From positions 558,001 through 622,000 of the forward strand of contig NZ_QVMT01000002.1 in NCBI RefSeq assembly GCF_003418935.1: a DNA stretch of 64,000 nucleotides. The letters run 5' to 3'. Numbering within the stretch: position 1 is the first letter of the stretch; each line of letters begins with the position of its first letter. Positions 8,872 to 17,365 of the stretch are shown here, in pieces. The position numbers and the translations under genes are program-made. The notes beneath the pieces are model-generated. The model was not told the origin of the DNA and did not search any database. It was given only the letters and a program-made list of their open reading frames with translations. Source of the stretch: Emticicia sp. C21 (GTDB lineage: Bacteria; Bacteroidota; Bacteroidia; Cytophagales; Spirosomataceae).

Positions 8872-9411
8872 ATGAATAATACAGACTCAACTCTTGCTGC
8901 TTCCCTGTCAGGGAAAGACGGTGAAAAACTAAAGGAATTATTTTTAGACGGCCTTAAGGATATTTATTGGGCTGAACAGCAATTGGTAAATACGCTTCCT
9001 ATATTAGCTAGTGCTGCTACTTCAGACGAACTAAAATCTGCTTTTAATGCCCATCTCGCAGATACAGAAGGGCACGTAATGAGGGTAGAAAAAGTATTTG
9101 TACAACTGGGAGAAGAACCTGTGGCAAAATTGTGCCCGGCTATTGAAGGATTAATCAGAGAAGGAAATGAAATTATCGCCTCTACAGAGACGGGTTCATT
9201 TGTGCGCGATAGTGGCTTGATTATGGCGGCGCAAAAAGTAGAGCACTACGAGATAGCCTCCTATGGCTCATTGAGAACACTGGCAGGGCTATTAGGACAC
9301 AAGAATGAAGCACAGTTGCTTCAATCAATATTGGATGAAGAAAACGCAGCAGACAGAAAGCTGACAAACATAGCTGAAGGACAGATTAATAAAGAAGCAC
9401 TTCAGGAATAA
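8872..9411 (+). CDS. YciE/DUF892 ferritin-like stress protein
   Basis: The 179-residue product from ATG 8872 has the layout of the DUF892 (YciE/YciF) family, a four-helix ferritin-like fold: 'LKELFLDGLKDIYWAEQQL' opens helix 1, a 'HLADTEGHVMRVEKVF' helix follows, then 'AAQKVEHYEIASYGSL' and 'LLQSILDEENAADRKLTNIA'. The Glu and His residues in these helices correspond to the possible di-metal site. Family members are linked to stress and stationary phase; their chemistry is unclear. An upstream ATG at 8839 adds 11 unusual residues; a weak -7-like box (TATAACTTTT) just before 8838 would leave that start leaderless, so 8872 is preferred. A 10-bp hairpin follows at 9450-9477. Confidence 0.85.
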   Translation: MNNTDSTLAASLSGKDGEKLKELFLDGLKDIYWAEQQLVNTLPILASAATSDELKSAFNAHLADTEGHVMRVEKVFVQLGEEPVAKLCPAIEGLIREGNEIIASTETGSFVRDSGLIMAAQKVEHYEIASYGSLRTLAGLLGHKNEAQLLQSILDEENAADRKLTNIAEGQINKEALQE

Positions 9412-9449
9412 AATTTTGTTTACAGATTTATAGATTTTTGAATTATCAG

Positions 9450-9477
9450 ATAAGCCTTATGCATTTGTAAGGCTTAT
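9450..9477 (+). terminator. Hairpin terminator after DUF892 gene
   Basis: Inverted repeat ATAAGCCTTA / TAAGGCTTAT (9450-9459 and 9468-9477) with an 8-nt loop, followed by a short T-rich stretch. It lies 39 bp past the DUF892 stop codon. Confidence 0.65.
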
Positions 9478-9618
9478 TTCCATCTGCTTATCAAGCAATC
9501 AGATTTTCTTTCACAATCAAATTATAGCAATTTATCAGCTACCTGTTCATGTTAACTAGTAGTCAGATATTTTTTTGCCAATAGTAATAATATACACAAC
9601 TAAAAATAAACAATTACT

Positions 9619-10833
9619 ATGAAAGTAACTCTTCAATTACTCTTGTCTTACTTCCTTTTGTGGGGGAATACAATAGCATTTGCTCAACGTGGACTTCCAC
9701 CCAAAGAAAAAACCAGCACAAGGCATGTTACAAAGTATGCACAACACCTCGATTTTTTGCCTTTTATGGTAAAAATGCTTAAAGTTCCTGATGGATGGGA
9801 GGTAAATGTGGCAGCATATGGTCTGGGAAAACCCCGAATGCTGTATATGGGGCCCAATAATGAACTATACGTCACGCGTCGTGATGGAACTGATGTATTG
9901 ATGCTAAAAGATATGAACGGCGATAATCAATTTGAAAATCTTACAACCGTATTATATGATTTTAAGGGTGTGCACGGCATTACTATTAAAGATGGCTGGA
10001 TGTACTTGTGTAATAATAATGAACTTAGACGTTATCAGCTAAAACAAGACGGTACGCTCAACAATGATGGCGAAATACTGATTAATGATATGCCAAGTGG
10101 TGGCCAGCACCCGAACAGAACTATGGAGTTCGGCCCTGATGGGATGCTTTATATATCTGTAGGAAGTCTGTGCAATGATTGTAAGGAATCGGATAAAGAA
10201 GCCGCCACGATTCTGCAGGTTGACCCCAAAACATGGAAGCGGACACTCTATGCCAGTGGTTTAAGAAATACTATCGGGTTTGACTGGCATCCATTGACAG
10301 GGCAGCTATGGGGTGTTGATAATGGAGGTGATGCCAAAGGAAATAAATGGCCGCCCGAAGAACTTAACCATATTGTTAAAGGAGGAGTATATGGTTATCC
10401 ATTTGCCTATGGCAAAAAAGAGATAGATCGCAGTCGCGAAGACCCGGCAGGAAACACCAAAGAAGAATGGGTGAAAAATACTCAGCCGTCTGTCTATGAA
10501 TTTCCGGCACATATGGCACCGATAGGGTTCAGATTTTTTAAAACCTCTATTAATGTACCGCTCGACCATGTAGATGATGCCCTGGTTTGCTGGCACGGCT
10601 CATGGAACAGAAGTAAGCCTGTTGGGTTTAAAGTACAACGAATAAAGTTTGAAAACGGCCAACCCATAGGCGAAGAAGATTTTCTTACAGGTTTTCTGAA
10701 ACCGGGTTTCCCGCTTATGAAGAGAAAGGCCCGATTCGGCCGCCCTGCCGGAATAACAGTATCTAATACTGGCGTTGTATACGTATCAGATGATGCCAAC
10801 GGAGTTATTTATGCCATTAGAAAAACTAAATAA
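9619..10833 (+). CDS. Secreted sorbosone/glucose dehydrogenase-type beta-propeller protein
   Basis: 404 residues with an N-terminal Sec signal ('LLLSYFLLWGNTIAFAQ', cleavage near residue 22). The mature part has the six-bladed propeller signature of PQQ-dependent sugar dehydrogenases (GSDH/L-sorbosone dehydrogenase family): 'GVHGITIKDGWMYL', 'HPNRTMEFGPDGMLYISVGS', 'YASGLRNTIGFDWHP', 'LWGVDNGGD' and 'GRPAGITVSNTGVVYVSDD'. Proteins of this type oxidise aldoses or related compounds in the periplasm with PQQ, but many Bacteroidota members are uncharacterised and need not be true dehydrogenases. The next gene begins 7 bp after its stop and is also a propeller protein, so they are probably co-transcribed. 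Confidence 0.85.
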   Translation: MKVTLQLLLSYFLLWGNTIAFAQRGLPPKEKTSTRHVTKYAQHLDFLPFMVKMLKVPDGWEVNVAAYGLGKPRMLYMGPNNELYVTRRDGTDVLMLKDMNGDNQFENLTTVLYDFKGVHGITIKDGWMYLCNNNELRRYQLKQDGTLNNDGEILINDMPSGGQHPNRTMEFGPDGMLYISVGSLCNDCKESDKEAATILQVDPKTWKRTLYASGLRNTIGFDWHPLTGQLWGVDNGGDAKGNKWPPEELNHIVKGGVYGYPFAYGKKEIDRSREDPAGNTKEEWVKNTQPSVYEFPAHMAPIGFRFFKTSINVPLDHVDDALVCWHGSWNRSKPVGFKVQRIKFENGQPIGEEDFLTGFLKPGFPLMKRKARFGRPAGITVSNTGVVYVSDDANGVIYAIRKTK

Positions 10834-10840
10834 ACACAAC

Positions 10841-11800
10841 ATGAAATATATTATTCTTACGCTTCTTTTAACTGGTTGTATAGCCAACAGACCAACCAGT
10901 CGCATTGAGTTTGAAGCCCCGGACAGATACCCTGAGGGGATTGCCTATGATAAAAATGCTGACGTTTATTATGTTTCATCTATGCGCGATGGAACGATTG
11001 GAAAAGTAACACCCGGAGGGGTATATCAGGTGTTACACGCTGATAGCACTTTGAAATCTACCTACGGTATGAAAGTGCATCCTGATGGCAAAAGATTGTT
11101 TGTTTGTGTAAGTGATGCCAATTATAGCAGATTTACTTCGCCTGACACCCGCCGCAAAATGATTCGTCTGATAAGCATTGATACTTCAACAGGTAAGCGC
11201 TTATCAGATACTGATTTATCAGATTTAGTACCGGGTAAACACTTTGGTAATGATATTACCTTTGATAATAACAACAATATTTATATGACCGATAGCTTTG
11301 CCAATGCTATTTATAAAATAACATCCGATGGGAAAGCCTCAGTTTTTGCTAAAGATAAGCTTTTTGAAACAGAGGGAATTGGTTTAAATGGTATTGTCTA
11401 TCACCCGGATGGATTTTTGCTAGTAGATAATAGCGGCACAGGCAGAATCTATAAAGTGGATATTCAGAACCCTAAAAATGTGAGTCAGGTAGGAATAGAC
11501 CAATACTTTATGGGAGCAGATGGTTTACTTTTACATGACAAAGACAGACTTACTATAGTCTCAAATGGCGGCAATGACAAGATATTTCAGATAAAGACTG
11601 AAGATAACTGGAGAACCGCCAAACTGGCAGCTACTACACTGCAAATGGATGCTTTTACATATCCGGCTACCGCGACCATGAAAGATGATAAAATATGGAT
11701 TATGAACGCCAAAACCAGTGAGCTGGCAGATAGCAACGCCACTCCATCCAAAAAATTTGCTATTCAATTGGCTACTTTAAAACCAATTCCTAAAAAATAG
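10841..11800 (+). CDS. SMP-30/gluconolactonase-like lipoprotein
   Basis: The start is taken at ATG 10841, 7 bp past the upstream gene's stop, because it gives a short lipoprotein signal (MKYIILTLLLTGC, lipidated Cys13). The 319-residue product has repeating propeller strands: 'YPEGIAYDKNADVYYVSS', 'TYGMKVHPDGKRLFV', 'GNDITFDNNNNIYMTDS' and 'LNGIVYHPDGFLLV'. This is the pattern of SMP-30/gluconolactonase or strictosidine-synthase-like propellers. Such proteins often hydrolyse sugar lactones. Directly downstream of a sugar-dehydrogenase-type gene, a lactonase acting on the oxidation product in the periplasm would make sense, but this pairing is inferred. An earlier in-frame start at 10775 lies inside the upstream gene and is rejected. 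Confidence 0.8.
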   Translation: MKYIILTLLLTGCIANRPTSRIEFEAPDRYPEGIAYDKNADVYYVSSMRDGTIGKVTPGGVYQVLHADSTLKSTYGMKVHPDGKRLFVCVSDANYSRFTSPDTRRKMIRLISIDTSTGKRLSDTDLSDLVPGKHFGNDITFDNNNNIYMTDSFANAIYKITSDGKASVFAKDKLFETEGIGLNGIVYHPDGFLLVDNSGTGRIYKVDIQNPKNVSQVGIDQYFMGADGLLLHDKDRLTIVSNGGNDKIFQIKTEDNWRTAKLAATTLQMDAFTYPATATMKDDKIWIMNAKTSELADSNATPSKKFAIQLATLKPIPKK

Positions 11801-11905
11801 GTTTGCTTCTTATTGCCATCTGAATGATGAAAATCTAAAATCATAGGAGATGTCTTTAGGATGGCCATGAGACACATATGAATATATCAAAAACGAGCTT
11901 GCAAA

Positions 11906-11942
11906 AGTTGAGAGAGGACGCAGAAATTCGCTTCTCTCAACT
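11906..11942. terminator. Hairpin between convergent genes
   Basis: 10-bp perfect arms, AGTTGAGAGA (11906-11915) and TCTCTCAACT (11933-11942), with a 17-nt loop. It lies between the SMP-30-like gene (plus) and the LytTR regulator (minus), so it may stop both. The long loop and lack of a T-run make this a weaker call. Confidence 0.45.
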
Positions 11943-12006
11943 AATTTAAAGTGATATTTAATAAACACAAGTTGTAACTTTGCTATTTTACGCTACTAAT
12001 CAAAAT

Positions 12007-12771
12007 CTATTTCCCCATCCACTCTTTAAACTCCGTAGCTTTTTCGCGACTTATCAGGACCTCTTTTTCTATAGCAGGCTGTAGCTCCAGCTTGAGTTTT
12101 CCATTAAAATAATTGTGAATCTTGGCAATAGATTTAACATGAACAATAAAACCCCGGTTAGCCTGGTAAAAGTCCTGCGGATCCAGCATCTGTTTCAGTT
12201 CTTCAATGGTATAATCTACAATGTATTTTTTCTTGTCCCATGTAATAAAATGAGTCAATCGCTCTTCGGCATAAAAATAAGCTATGTCTTGGGTTTCAAT
12301 GGACAACAGCCTTTGCCCCATCTTCACCAGAAAGCGCGAACGATATGATTTGGGCTGATGCTGTTTCAATTCATAGATAAGTTGCGCAACATCTATGCTG
12401 GAAGCAGAGAATTTTTGTTGCCAATGCATGTATTTATCAAGCGCATTTTCTAATTCTTCTTTTTTAATAGGCTTTAAGAGGTAGTCTACACTATTCACTT
12501 TAAAGGCCTGCAACGCATATTCATCATAAGACGTAGTAAAGATGACCATGCTCTGGATGGTCACATGATTGAATATTTCAAAACTCTGCCCATCGGTCAG
12601 TTCAATGTCCATCAGAATAATGTCAGGATGTTTATGCTGTAACAGCCATTCTACCGACGATTTAATACTTCTGGTATTGCCCACTATGTTAATAGAAGAA
12701 TCAATAGAGGTAAGCAGGCGACTCAGCTTTTCGGCACCTAATTGTTCATCTTCAATAATTAATATTTCCAT
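12007..12771 (-). CDS. LytTR-family response regulator
   Basis: 254 residues. An N-terminal receiver domain has the acidic pocket 'EDE' (7-9) and the phospho-acceptor Asp55 in 'ILMDIEL', with a conserved Thr and Lys further on ('IFTTSYDEYALQAF', 'DYLLKPIKKEEL'). Residues about 145-250 form a LytTR DNA-binding domain ('FLVKMGQRLLSIETQDIAYFYAEERLT', 'ANRGFIVHVKSIAKI'). The gene starts 7 bp after the stop of a LytS-type sensor kinase, so the two form a standard pair. LytTR regulators usually bind direct repeats upstream of target promoters; no target site was identified here. The OmpA and carboxypeptidase-regulatory-like genes upstream in the same orientation may be in the regulated group. Confidence 0.9.
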   Translation of the reverse strand: MEILIIEDEQLGAEKLSRLLTSIDSSINIVGNTRSIKSSVEWLLQHKHPDIILMDIELTDGQSFEIFNHVTIQSMVIFTTSYDEYALQAFKVNSVDYLLKPIKKEELENALDKYMHWQQKFSASSIDVAQLIYELKQHQPKSYRSRFLVKMGQRLLSIETQDIAYFYAEERLTHFITWDKKKYIVDYTIEELKQMLDPQDFYQANRGFIVHVKSIAKIHNYFNGKLKLELQPAIEKEVLISREKATEFKEWMGK

Positions 12772-12778
12772 GATACTA

Positions 12779-13813
12779 TTACATATTTTTAATCAGTGGC
12801 AATACCACTATAAATTCATCAACTGTTTCTTTAATTTCCACTTCGGGGTAATTCAGCAACTCGTATTTTGATAGGATATTACTCAGTCCGACTTTGTTTG
12901 ACACCACTGTTTTGTTTTTCTTTTGCAGGTTATTACTCACTACAAGTTTTTCGTCCTGCGTATACAGTTGCACTTTTAGTGGTGTATCCGGATCAACAAT
13001 ATTATGTTTTACCGCATTCTCCACCAGCAACTGTAATGTCATAGGCGGCAATAGCCAGTCCTTCATTTTTTCTTCAATTCTTATCACTGGCTGGAAACCT
13101 ATGCCAAAACGGGTCGTTAATAACATATTATACGACTTAATAAAGTCTATTTCCTTTTGCAGGGTTGTTAGCTGCTCTTCGTTGCTGCGTAGCAGGTAAC
13201 GATACACCCGGCTCATTTCTTCTACAAACTCCTCAGCTTTATCGGGATGTGTAGCAATGAGCGAAGAGAGCGAGTTTAAACTGTTAAACAAAAAATGGGG
13301 GTTTACCTGTTCTTTCAGCAAATCAAACTGGGTCTGTAATTGCGCTTTTTTCAACTGCTCTGTCTCCAGTTGTGAGGCTTCGATACGACTAAAAGAGGTG
13401 TTTGTTTCGTAAACTGCCTGGTTAACAATGGTGCAGATAGCTCCTGCCATAAGACCACTTAGCCAGGTTTTAACAGTAAACTCGTAGTTTAGTATATTAA
13501 GCAGATCAAACGCCAGACACATCAATGTAACAATCATGGTCACAATAAGCAGGTTTATAATCGAGAAAAGTACCACTCTTTTCAGGGTATCTTGGTACGA
13601 AGGATACATCTGCAGCATCTTTCCGGCCAGCCTGCCTTGCAAAATCCATATACCAACCACGATAAAAAATGCAACAGTTGAAGCCACACCAAAATTTTTA
13701 AGGCTGGAAAAATATACGCTGCCTAAAATGAAGTAATTAATTACCACCACTGTGGGCGGAAGTAATACTGCCATCAATAATAAGGCTGTTCTGGTTTGAA
13801 GTTTGGGCTGCAT
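12779..13813 (-). CDS. LytS/YehU-type membrane histidine kinase
   Basis: 344 residues with four predicted membrane segments (about 11-34, 43-60, 80-104, 117-137), a short coiled-coil linker, and the His_kinase (LytS-type) domain. The phospho-acceptor is His173 in 'EQVNPHFLFNSLNSL', and the ATP-binding N-box appears as 'LQLLVENAVKHNI'. The C-terminal G-box region is short ('NKVGLSNILSKYELL'), as is usual in this family. There is no periplasmic sensor domain of any size, so the signal is probably sensed in or near the membrane. It precedes the LytTR regulator by 7 bp on the same strand. Confidence 0.9.
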   Translation of the reverse strand: MQPKLQTRTALLLMAVLLPPTVVVINYFILGSVYFSSLKNFGVASTVAFFIVVGIWILQGRLAGKMLQMYPSYQDTLKRVVLFSIINLLIVTMIVTLMCLAFDLLNILNYEFTVKTWLSGLMAGAICTIVNQAVYETNTSFSRIEASQLETEQLKKAQLQTQFDLLKEQVNPHFLFNSLNSLSSLIATHPDKAEEFVEEMSRVYRYLLRSNEEQLTTLQKEIDFIKSYNMLLTTRFGIGFQPVIRIEEKMKDWLLPPMTLQLLVENAVKHNIVDPDTPLKVQLYTQDEKLVVSNNLQKKNKTVVSNKVGLSNILSKYELLNYPEVEIKETVDEFIVVLPLIKNM

Positions 13814-13953
13814 AACTCAAATATCGCAAAAAATACACTTCATGCGAATAATACAGGGTGTTAAGCTGCAAAATCTTGTTTTGAAGCGTAGAAATAGCTG
13901 TTTGAAATACCCCTACGATTATATACGCTTCCCCAGAGCTCCTATCTGCTCCA

Positions 13954-14802
13954 CTATTGTATGGATTGTATCCACTCACGAACGAAAGTTCTGGCAGGTT
14001 CTACTACTTCTTTGCCGGCGCGGAAAGCCATTTTCCAGTACATACTTTTACTTTCATAGTTTTTATCCGTAAAATATCTGATGCCTTTCTTTTCGTATAG
14101 TTCAGCCTCAAAATTGATGTCTTTAGTTTCTTCCATGAATCTTAACAGACGCTGCTTTATAAACTGCTGATGTTGGGCTGGATATTTCGTTTCCCAATCT
14201 GCAATAGCTTTTGCGTAAGTATCATCCCTGTTTTTTACCAATGACGGGTAGCCTTTTCTGTAGCCTGCAATGGCCTTATTATTAGGGTCTTCTGCCTGTT
14301 GCAATTGTTTGCGGATAGATTCCAGTACTTTTTCAAACACAGGTTTCATCGAAGCATCCGCTTTTTTCAGACTCTGCTCCACATCTGCCATGCTTTTCTT
14401 TGTATTGGTAATGATTCCCTGTTGCATTTCTTCAGGTGTTTCTACTACATACATGACCGGTTTCTTCTGTTCGCGCAAAGCATTGTATTCTTTAATAAAG
14501 TCTGAACTGTTTGTATATTGTTTCGTATATGCCAATAGGTTATTAGTAAGAGTGGTCCGGTTTCCGAGGGCAGTACTTCTGATATTTTTTACACCATAAG
14601 CATCCAGGTAACCTCCCAGCAGGCTATTGGTTATTTTATCATTTGCATCGGCTTTGCTGATACCTAACTGTTTTAAAAAATCATCTGCTATTTTTTTATG
14701 CACGGTGAATGAAACCATGAACAGAGATAAAAGAACTATGGCTATCATTAAGACAGATGCTTTGATAATGGCAATGGGTTGGTGTATTTTTTGAGGTTTC
14801 AT
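13954..14802 (-). CDS. Hypothetical exported protein with N-terminal membrane anchor
   Basis: 282 residues. One hydrophobic segment at about 14-31 ('ASVLMIAIVLLSLFMVSF') serves as an uncleaved signal anchor or signal peptide. The remainder is soluble, charged and mostly helical, with many Lys, Glu and Gln residues and segments such as 'KKSMADVEQSLKKADAS' and 'FIKQRLLRFMEETKDINFEAEL'. I do not recognise a domain. It lies between the carboxypeptidase-regulatory-like lipoprotein (50 bp upstream) and the LytS kinase (140 bp downstream), in the same orientation, so a role in the same envelope-related group is possible. Periplasmic location is inferred from the signal. Confidence 0.65.
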   Translation of the reverse strand: MKPQKIHQPIAIIKASVLMIAIVLLSLFMVSFTVHKKIADDFLKQLGISKADANDKITNSLLGGYLDAYGVKNIRSTALGNRTTLTNNLLAYTKQYTNSSDFIKEYNALREQKKPVMYVVETPEEMQQGIITNTKKSMADVEQSLKKADASMKPVFEKVLESIRKQLQQAEDPNNKAIAGYRKGYPSLVKNRDDTYAKAIADWETKYPAQHQQFIKQRLLRFMEETKDINFEAELYEKKGIRYFTDKNYESKSMYWKMAFRAGKEVVEPARTFVREWIQSIQ

Positions 14803-14852
14803 ATGTTTATTTTTTATGATTATAATAGTTGAAATTCAGCTTATTTTGGTTC

Positions 14853-15599
14853 TTATTTAACTTGTACCACTATCTGATAACTGGTACTGCCTGTATATCC
14901 GGACTTGAAAATTCCGGTGACTTTATTGTTGTAGGTGCCGGTATTACGTATTCTTATTTGCAAAAGCTGACTATTGGCTTTATTTCTGGCAGCTATGATA
15001 TATTTTCCAAGCGGTACATCCTTAATGCCGTCTTCTCCGCCACCAATATCTGTGAGGCTTTTGGTAATAGTTTTCCCGGTAGTACCATCTGCCAAAGGAC
15101 CTTCAGGTGTCAAAGTCAGTTCTACATCTTCCATTAAAAACGCTGCCCCTGGTTCAGGATACACCGCCACGTAGCTACCATAAAAGCCCCCTTCGGGTTT
15201 AGCACCGCTTAGCTTCCAGCTAAAGTTCCGGACAGCACCAGTATTACCTGCAAATGGTTCAGCGTTATCCGGGTGCAGGTTAAATTTATAGGTCTGCCCC
15301 TGGTAATTGCGTTGTATCTGAACCGATGCTTTCCAACTTCCATTGGGCACATTGGTTTTGTAGTATCCATTGGCATCACTGGTAGCGTATACGTAGCTAG
15401 CATAATACACCGTGTGCTCAATTACTACCTGAGCGTTTGCCATTGGATTTCCCTGACTATCAGTAATGCGTCCTTTTATTACTCCCTTTTCAGGACTGGT
15501 GTTGGTAGAGATATCGGGTAGTGGTTCTTCTGTTTTAGTACAGGCAGTCAATAATAGGGCCTGTAACAGGATTAATAAAAACATCTTTTTCGTTTTCAT
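14853..15599 (-). CDS. Lipoprotein with carboxypeptidase-regulatory-like domain
   Basis: 248 residues with a lipoprotein signal ending LLTAC (lipidated Cys20). Residues about 38-120 form a CarboxypepD_reg-like beta-sandwich: 'GVIKGRITDSQGNPMANAQVVIEH' followed by 'ATSDANGYYKTNVPNG'. This domain is found in many Bacteroidota surface proteins and in SusC/TonB receptors, where it is thought to be structural. The second half is beta-rich with 'DIGGGEDGIKDVPLGKYIIAA' and no known motif. It starts 11 bp after the stop of the OmpA-family gene, so the two are probably co-transcribed. Function beyond surface or periplasmic anchoring is unknown. Confidence 0.75.
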   Translation of the reverse strand: MKTKKMFLLILLQALLLTACTKTEEPLPDISTNTSPEKGVIKGRITDSQGNPMANAQVVIEHTVYYASYVYATSDANGYYKTNVPNGSWKASVQIQRNYQGQTYKFNLHPDNAEPFAGNTGAVRNFSWKLSGAKPEGGFYGSYVAVYPEPGAAFLMEDVELTLTPEGPLADGTTGKTITKSLTDIGGGEDGIKDVPLGKYIIAARNKANSQLLQIRIRNTGTYNNKVTGIFKSGYTGSTSYQIVVQVK

Positions 15600-15610
15600 G
15601 GATAAAAAAT

Positions 15611-16882
15611 CTAAAGTTTTACAAATTCAACTCTGCGGTTATTGGCTTTGCCTTCTTTGGTAGTATTATCATTGACAGGCATCTGTTCTCCGGCTCCTTC
15701 GGTCTTCATCCGGTTGGCATCAATACCGTAATCGTTCACCAACGCCTGCTTTACTGCTGCGGCTCTTTTCTTTGAGAGTTCCAGGTTAGCTGCATGATCG
15801 CCATCACTATCTGTGTGCCCGATGATATTTATTTTCAGTTCCGGGTTCTGGGTAAGAATGGCGGCTATTTCGCGCAATACGCCGTGACTATCCGGCAACA
15901 AGACAGGGGCATTTACATTGAATCTTATGCCGGTGGTAGAGAACCTTCCTTCATCAAGCAGTTTACGCCTTGTGTCCGGCAAACCCTTTGCAATTTTGAT
16001 GTTGCTGATGGCATAGCCTACTTCCGCTTCCGGTCCGCCATATCTTTTCACAATAAAATAGAGTTGGTTGATGTTTGCAGTGGCAACCATTGCCTTTGGC
16101 AAATCATACAGTTTTTCTTCATTGAACCAGATGCGAAGCCTTTCTTTCTGTACCTGCATGGCCACATGAATTTTTTCATTAAATGCCTGCAGGCGGGCAA
16201 CCGGTTTTTTAATATCGGTTTTTAAATAGGAGGTACCGTTGGCATAAGTTTGTAAATGAATAGAAGCATTGCTGTTTTCGGAAGGCTGGATATTCATTTC
16301 TGTAGCAAAAGTGGCCATATAGTTTTTCAGCAAGGCATTATCAATGGTTGATAACTTTCCTGAAGATAATACACCCCAGATAAACTCAGGAAATGGCGCT
16401 CTGGGATTGGTGCGGTGCAGTACAAGATCAAACTCAACCGTAAAGTTTTCAGTGAATGATGCTTTATTATCGGTGAGGTAAGCAGAGCTTTGATATAATT
16501 GTACCCAGTTACCATCAAAATTATTCAGCTTTACCACAGCGCCGGTTCCATTGGTGTTCCAGCCGGTGGGCAATTCTCCCATATTATCTGTGGCAAAATC
16601 ATTGCTGTAAATCACTTTTTCACCCGGAATAAAATCATATTTCACCTGTAGTTGTTTTCCGGTAAGAGCTGTCTCTTCAACTCTTTTATTGGCAAGGCCA
16701 TTATTTTTTATGGGTTGGTTCGCCATGTCAAGCGTCTCAGCAATGCCCTTGTCTATTTTCCGGTCAGCTCGGGCTTGGGCGTGTATCTGATTATTGACTT
16801 TATTGTTCCACCCATCTACTTGTGTTTGCGCCACTACCTGACAGGCTGCTAACAGGATTACAAAAATTTTCTTAATCATCAT
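15611..16882 (-). CDS. OmpA-family outer-membrane protein
   Basis: 423 residues. The first 20 include a signal sequence; 'LLAAC' at 10-14 could be a lipobox, or the peptide may be cleaved after 'VVAQ'. Residues about 90-300 form a beta-sandwich resembling concanavalin-like domains ('NDFATDNMGELPTGWNTNG', then 'FTVEFDLVLHRTN'). The C-terminal 110 residues are an OmpA/MotB peptidoglycan-binding domain with 'LNIIGHTDSDGDHAANLELS' and 'KANNRRVEFVKL', including the conserved Asp and Arg residues that bind diaminopimelate. Such proteins tie the outer membrane to peptidoglycan. It is the first gene of a minus-strand group that continues into the lipoprotein, the unknown protein and the LytS/LytTR pair. 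Confidence 0.85.
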   Translation of the reverse strand: MMIKKIFVILLAACQVVAQTQVDGWNNKVNNQIHAQARADRKIDKGIAETLDMANQPIKNNGLANKRVEETALTGKQLQVKYDFIPGEKVIYSNDFATDNMGELPTGWNTNGTGAVVKLNNFDGNWVQLYQSSAYLTDNKASFTENFTVEFDLVLHRTNPRAPFPEFIWGVLSSGKLSTIDNALLKNYMATFATEMNIQPSENSNASIHLQTYANGTSYLKTDIKKPVARLQAFNEKIHVAMQVQKERLRIWFNEEKLYDLPKAMVATANINQLYFIVKRYGGPEAEVGYAISNIKIAKGLPDTRRKLLDEGRFSTTGIRFNVNAPVLLPDSHGVLREIAAILTQNPELKINIIGHTDSDGDHAANLELSKKRAAAVKQALVNDYGIDANRMKTEGAGEQMPVNDNTTKEGKANNRRVEFVKL

Positions 16883-17365
16883 TTATTTGTTTTTCTGCTG
16901 CAAAAATGGAAGTACTAGAAAGCAGAAAAAAGCCTGATTGGTATCAAACGGAGATAATACTACATGAATTAACAGTTCTGGTGAATTAATGCTGATAGCT
17001 CTAAGAAATAAGGAAATTTGTGGTGTTGGAGCTTTTAATTCAGGATAATGGCCTCATTCTGAACTATCTAAACTTCGGTCGCTTATTTCTCCGTTTCATT
17101 ACACGCCTCATTGTCCGTCAGCATAAACGGGTCTAACTTGCGCCGGTATTCATCAAAAATCAAAATTATGTTAAAGCAAGTTTCTCTTTTTTTAACCGGT
17201 TTCATTGCCACCATATGCGTGAAGGCACAACCGCCTCCCGGACATTAATATCACTAATAGTTGGAGTCTCAATAGTGGATTTCAAAGCTTATTAGAGGCA
17301 AAGGACTATTCAAATAGTCTTAAGCCAAAATTTATCTCTTCACTTATTTTTTAAATAAAAATTTT
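16883..17365. other. Intergenic region with an orphan signal-peptide frame
   Basis: About 480 bases between the OmpA gene (minus) and the cupin gene (plus). Apart from the short frame at 17168-17248 I see no coding sequence. It contains the divergent promoters, and the stretch at 16990-17160 shows no repeat or inverted repeat of note. Confidence 0.35.
17168..17248 (+). pseudogene. Orphan signal peptide followed by a stop (gene remnant or 26-residue peptide)
   Basis: ATG at 17168 opens a 26-codon frame that reads as a near-perfect Sec signal: 'MLKQVSLFLTGFIATICVKA' with a cleavage-like end, then 'QPPPGH' and TAA. No continuation in another frame was recognised. It may be the 5' remnant of a deleted secreted protein gene, or a short expressed peptide. 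Composition alone supports it. Confidence 0.3.

Noticed and set aside
15794-16225. 143-codon plus-strand frame
   Set aside because: Antisense to the OmpA gene, whose C-terminal domain is clear.
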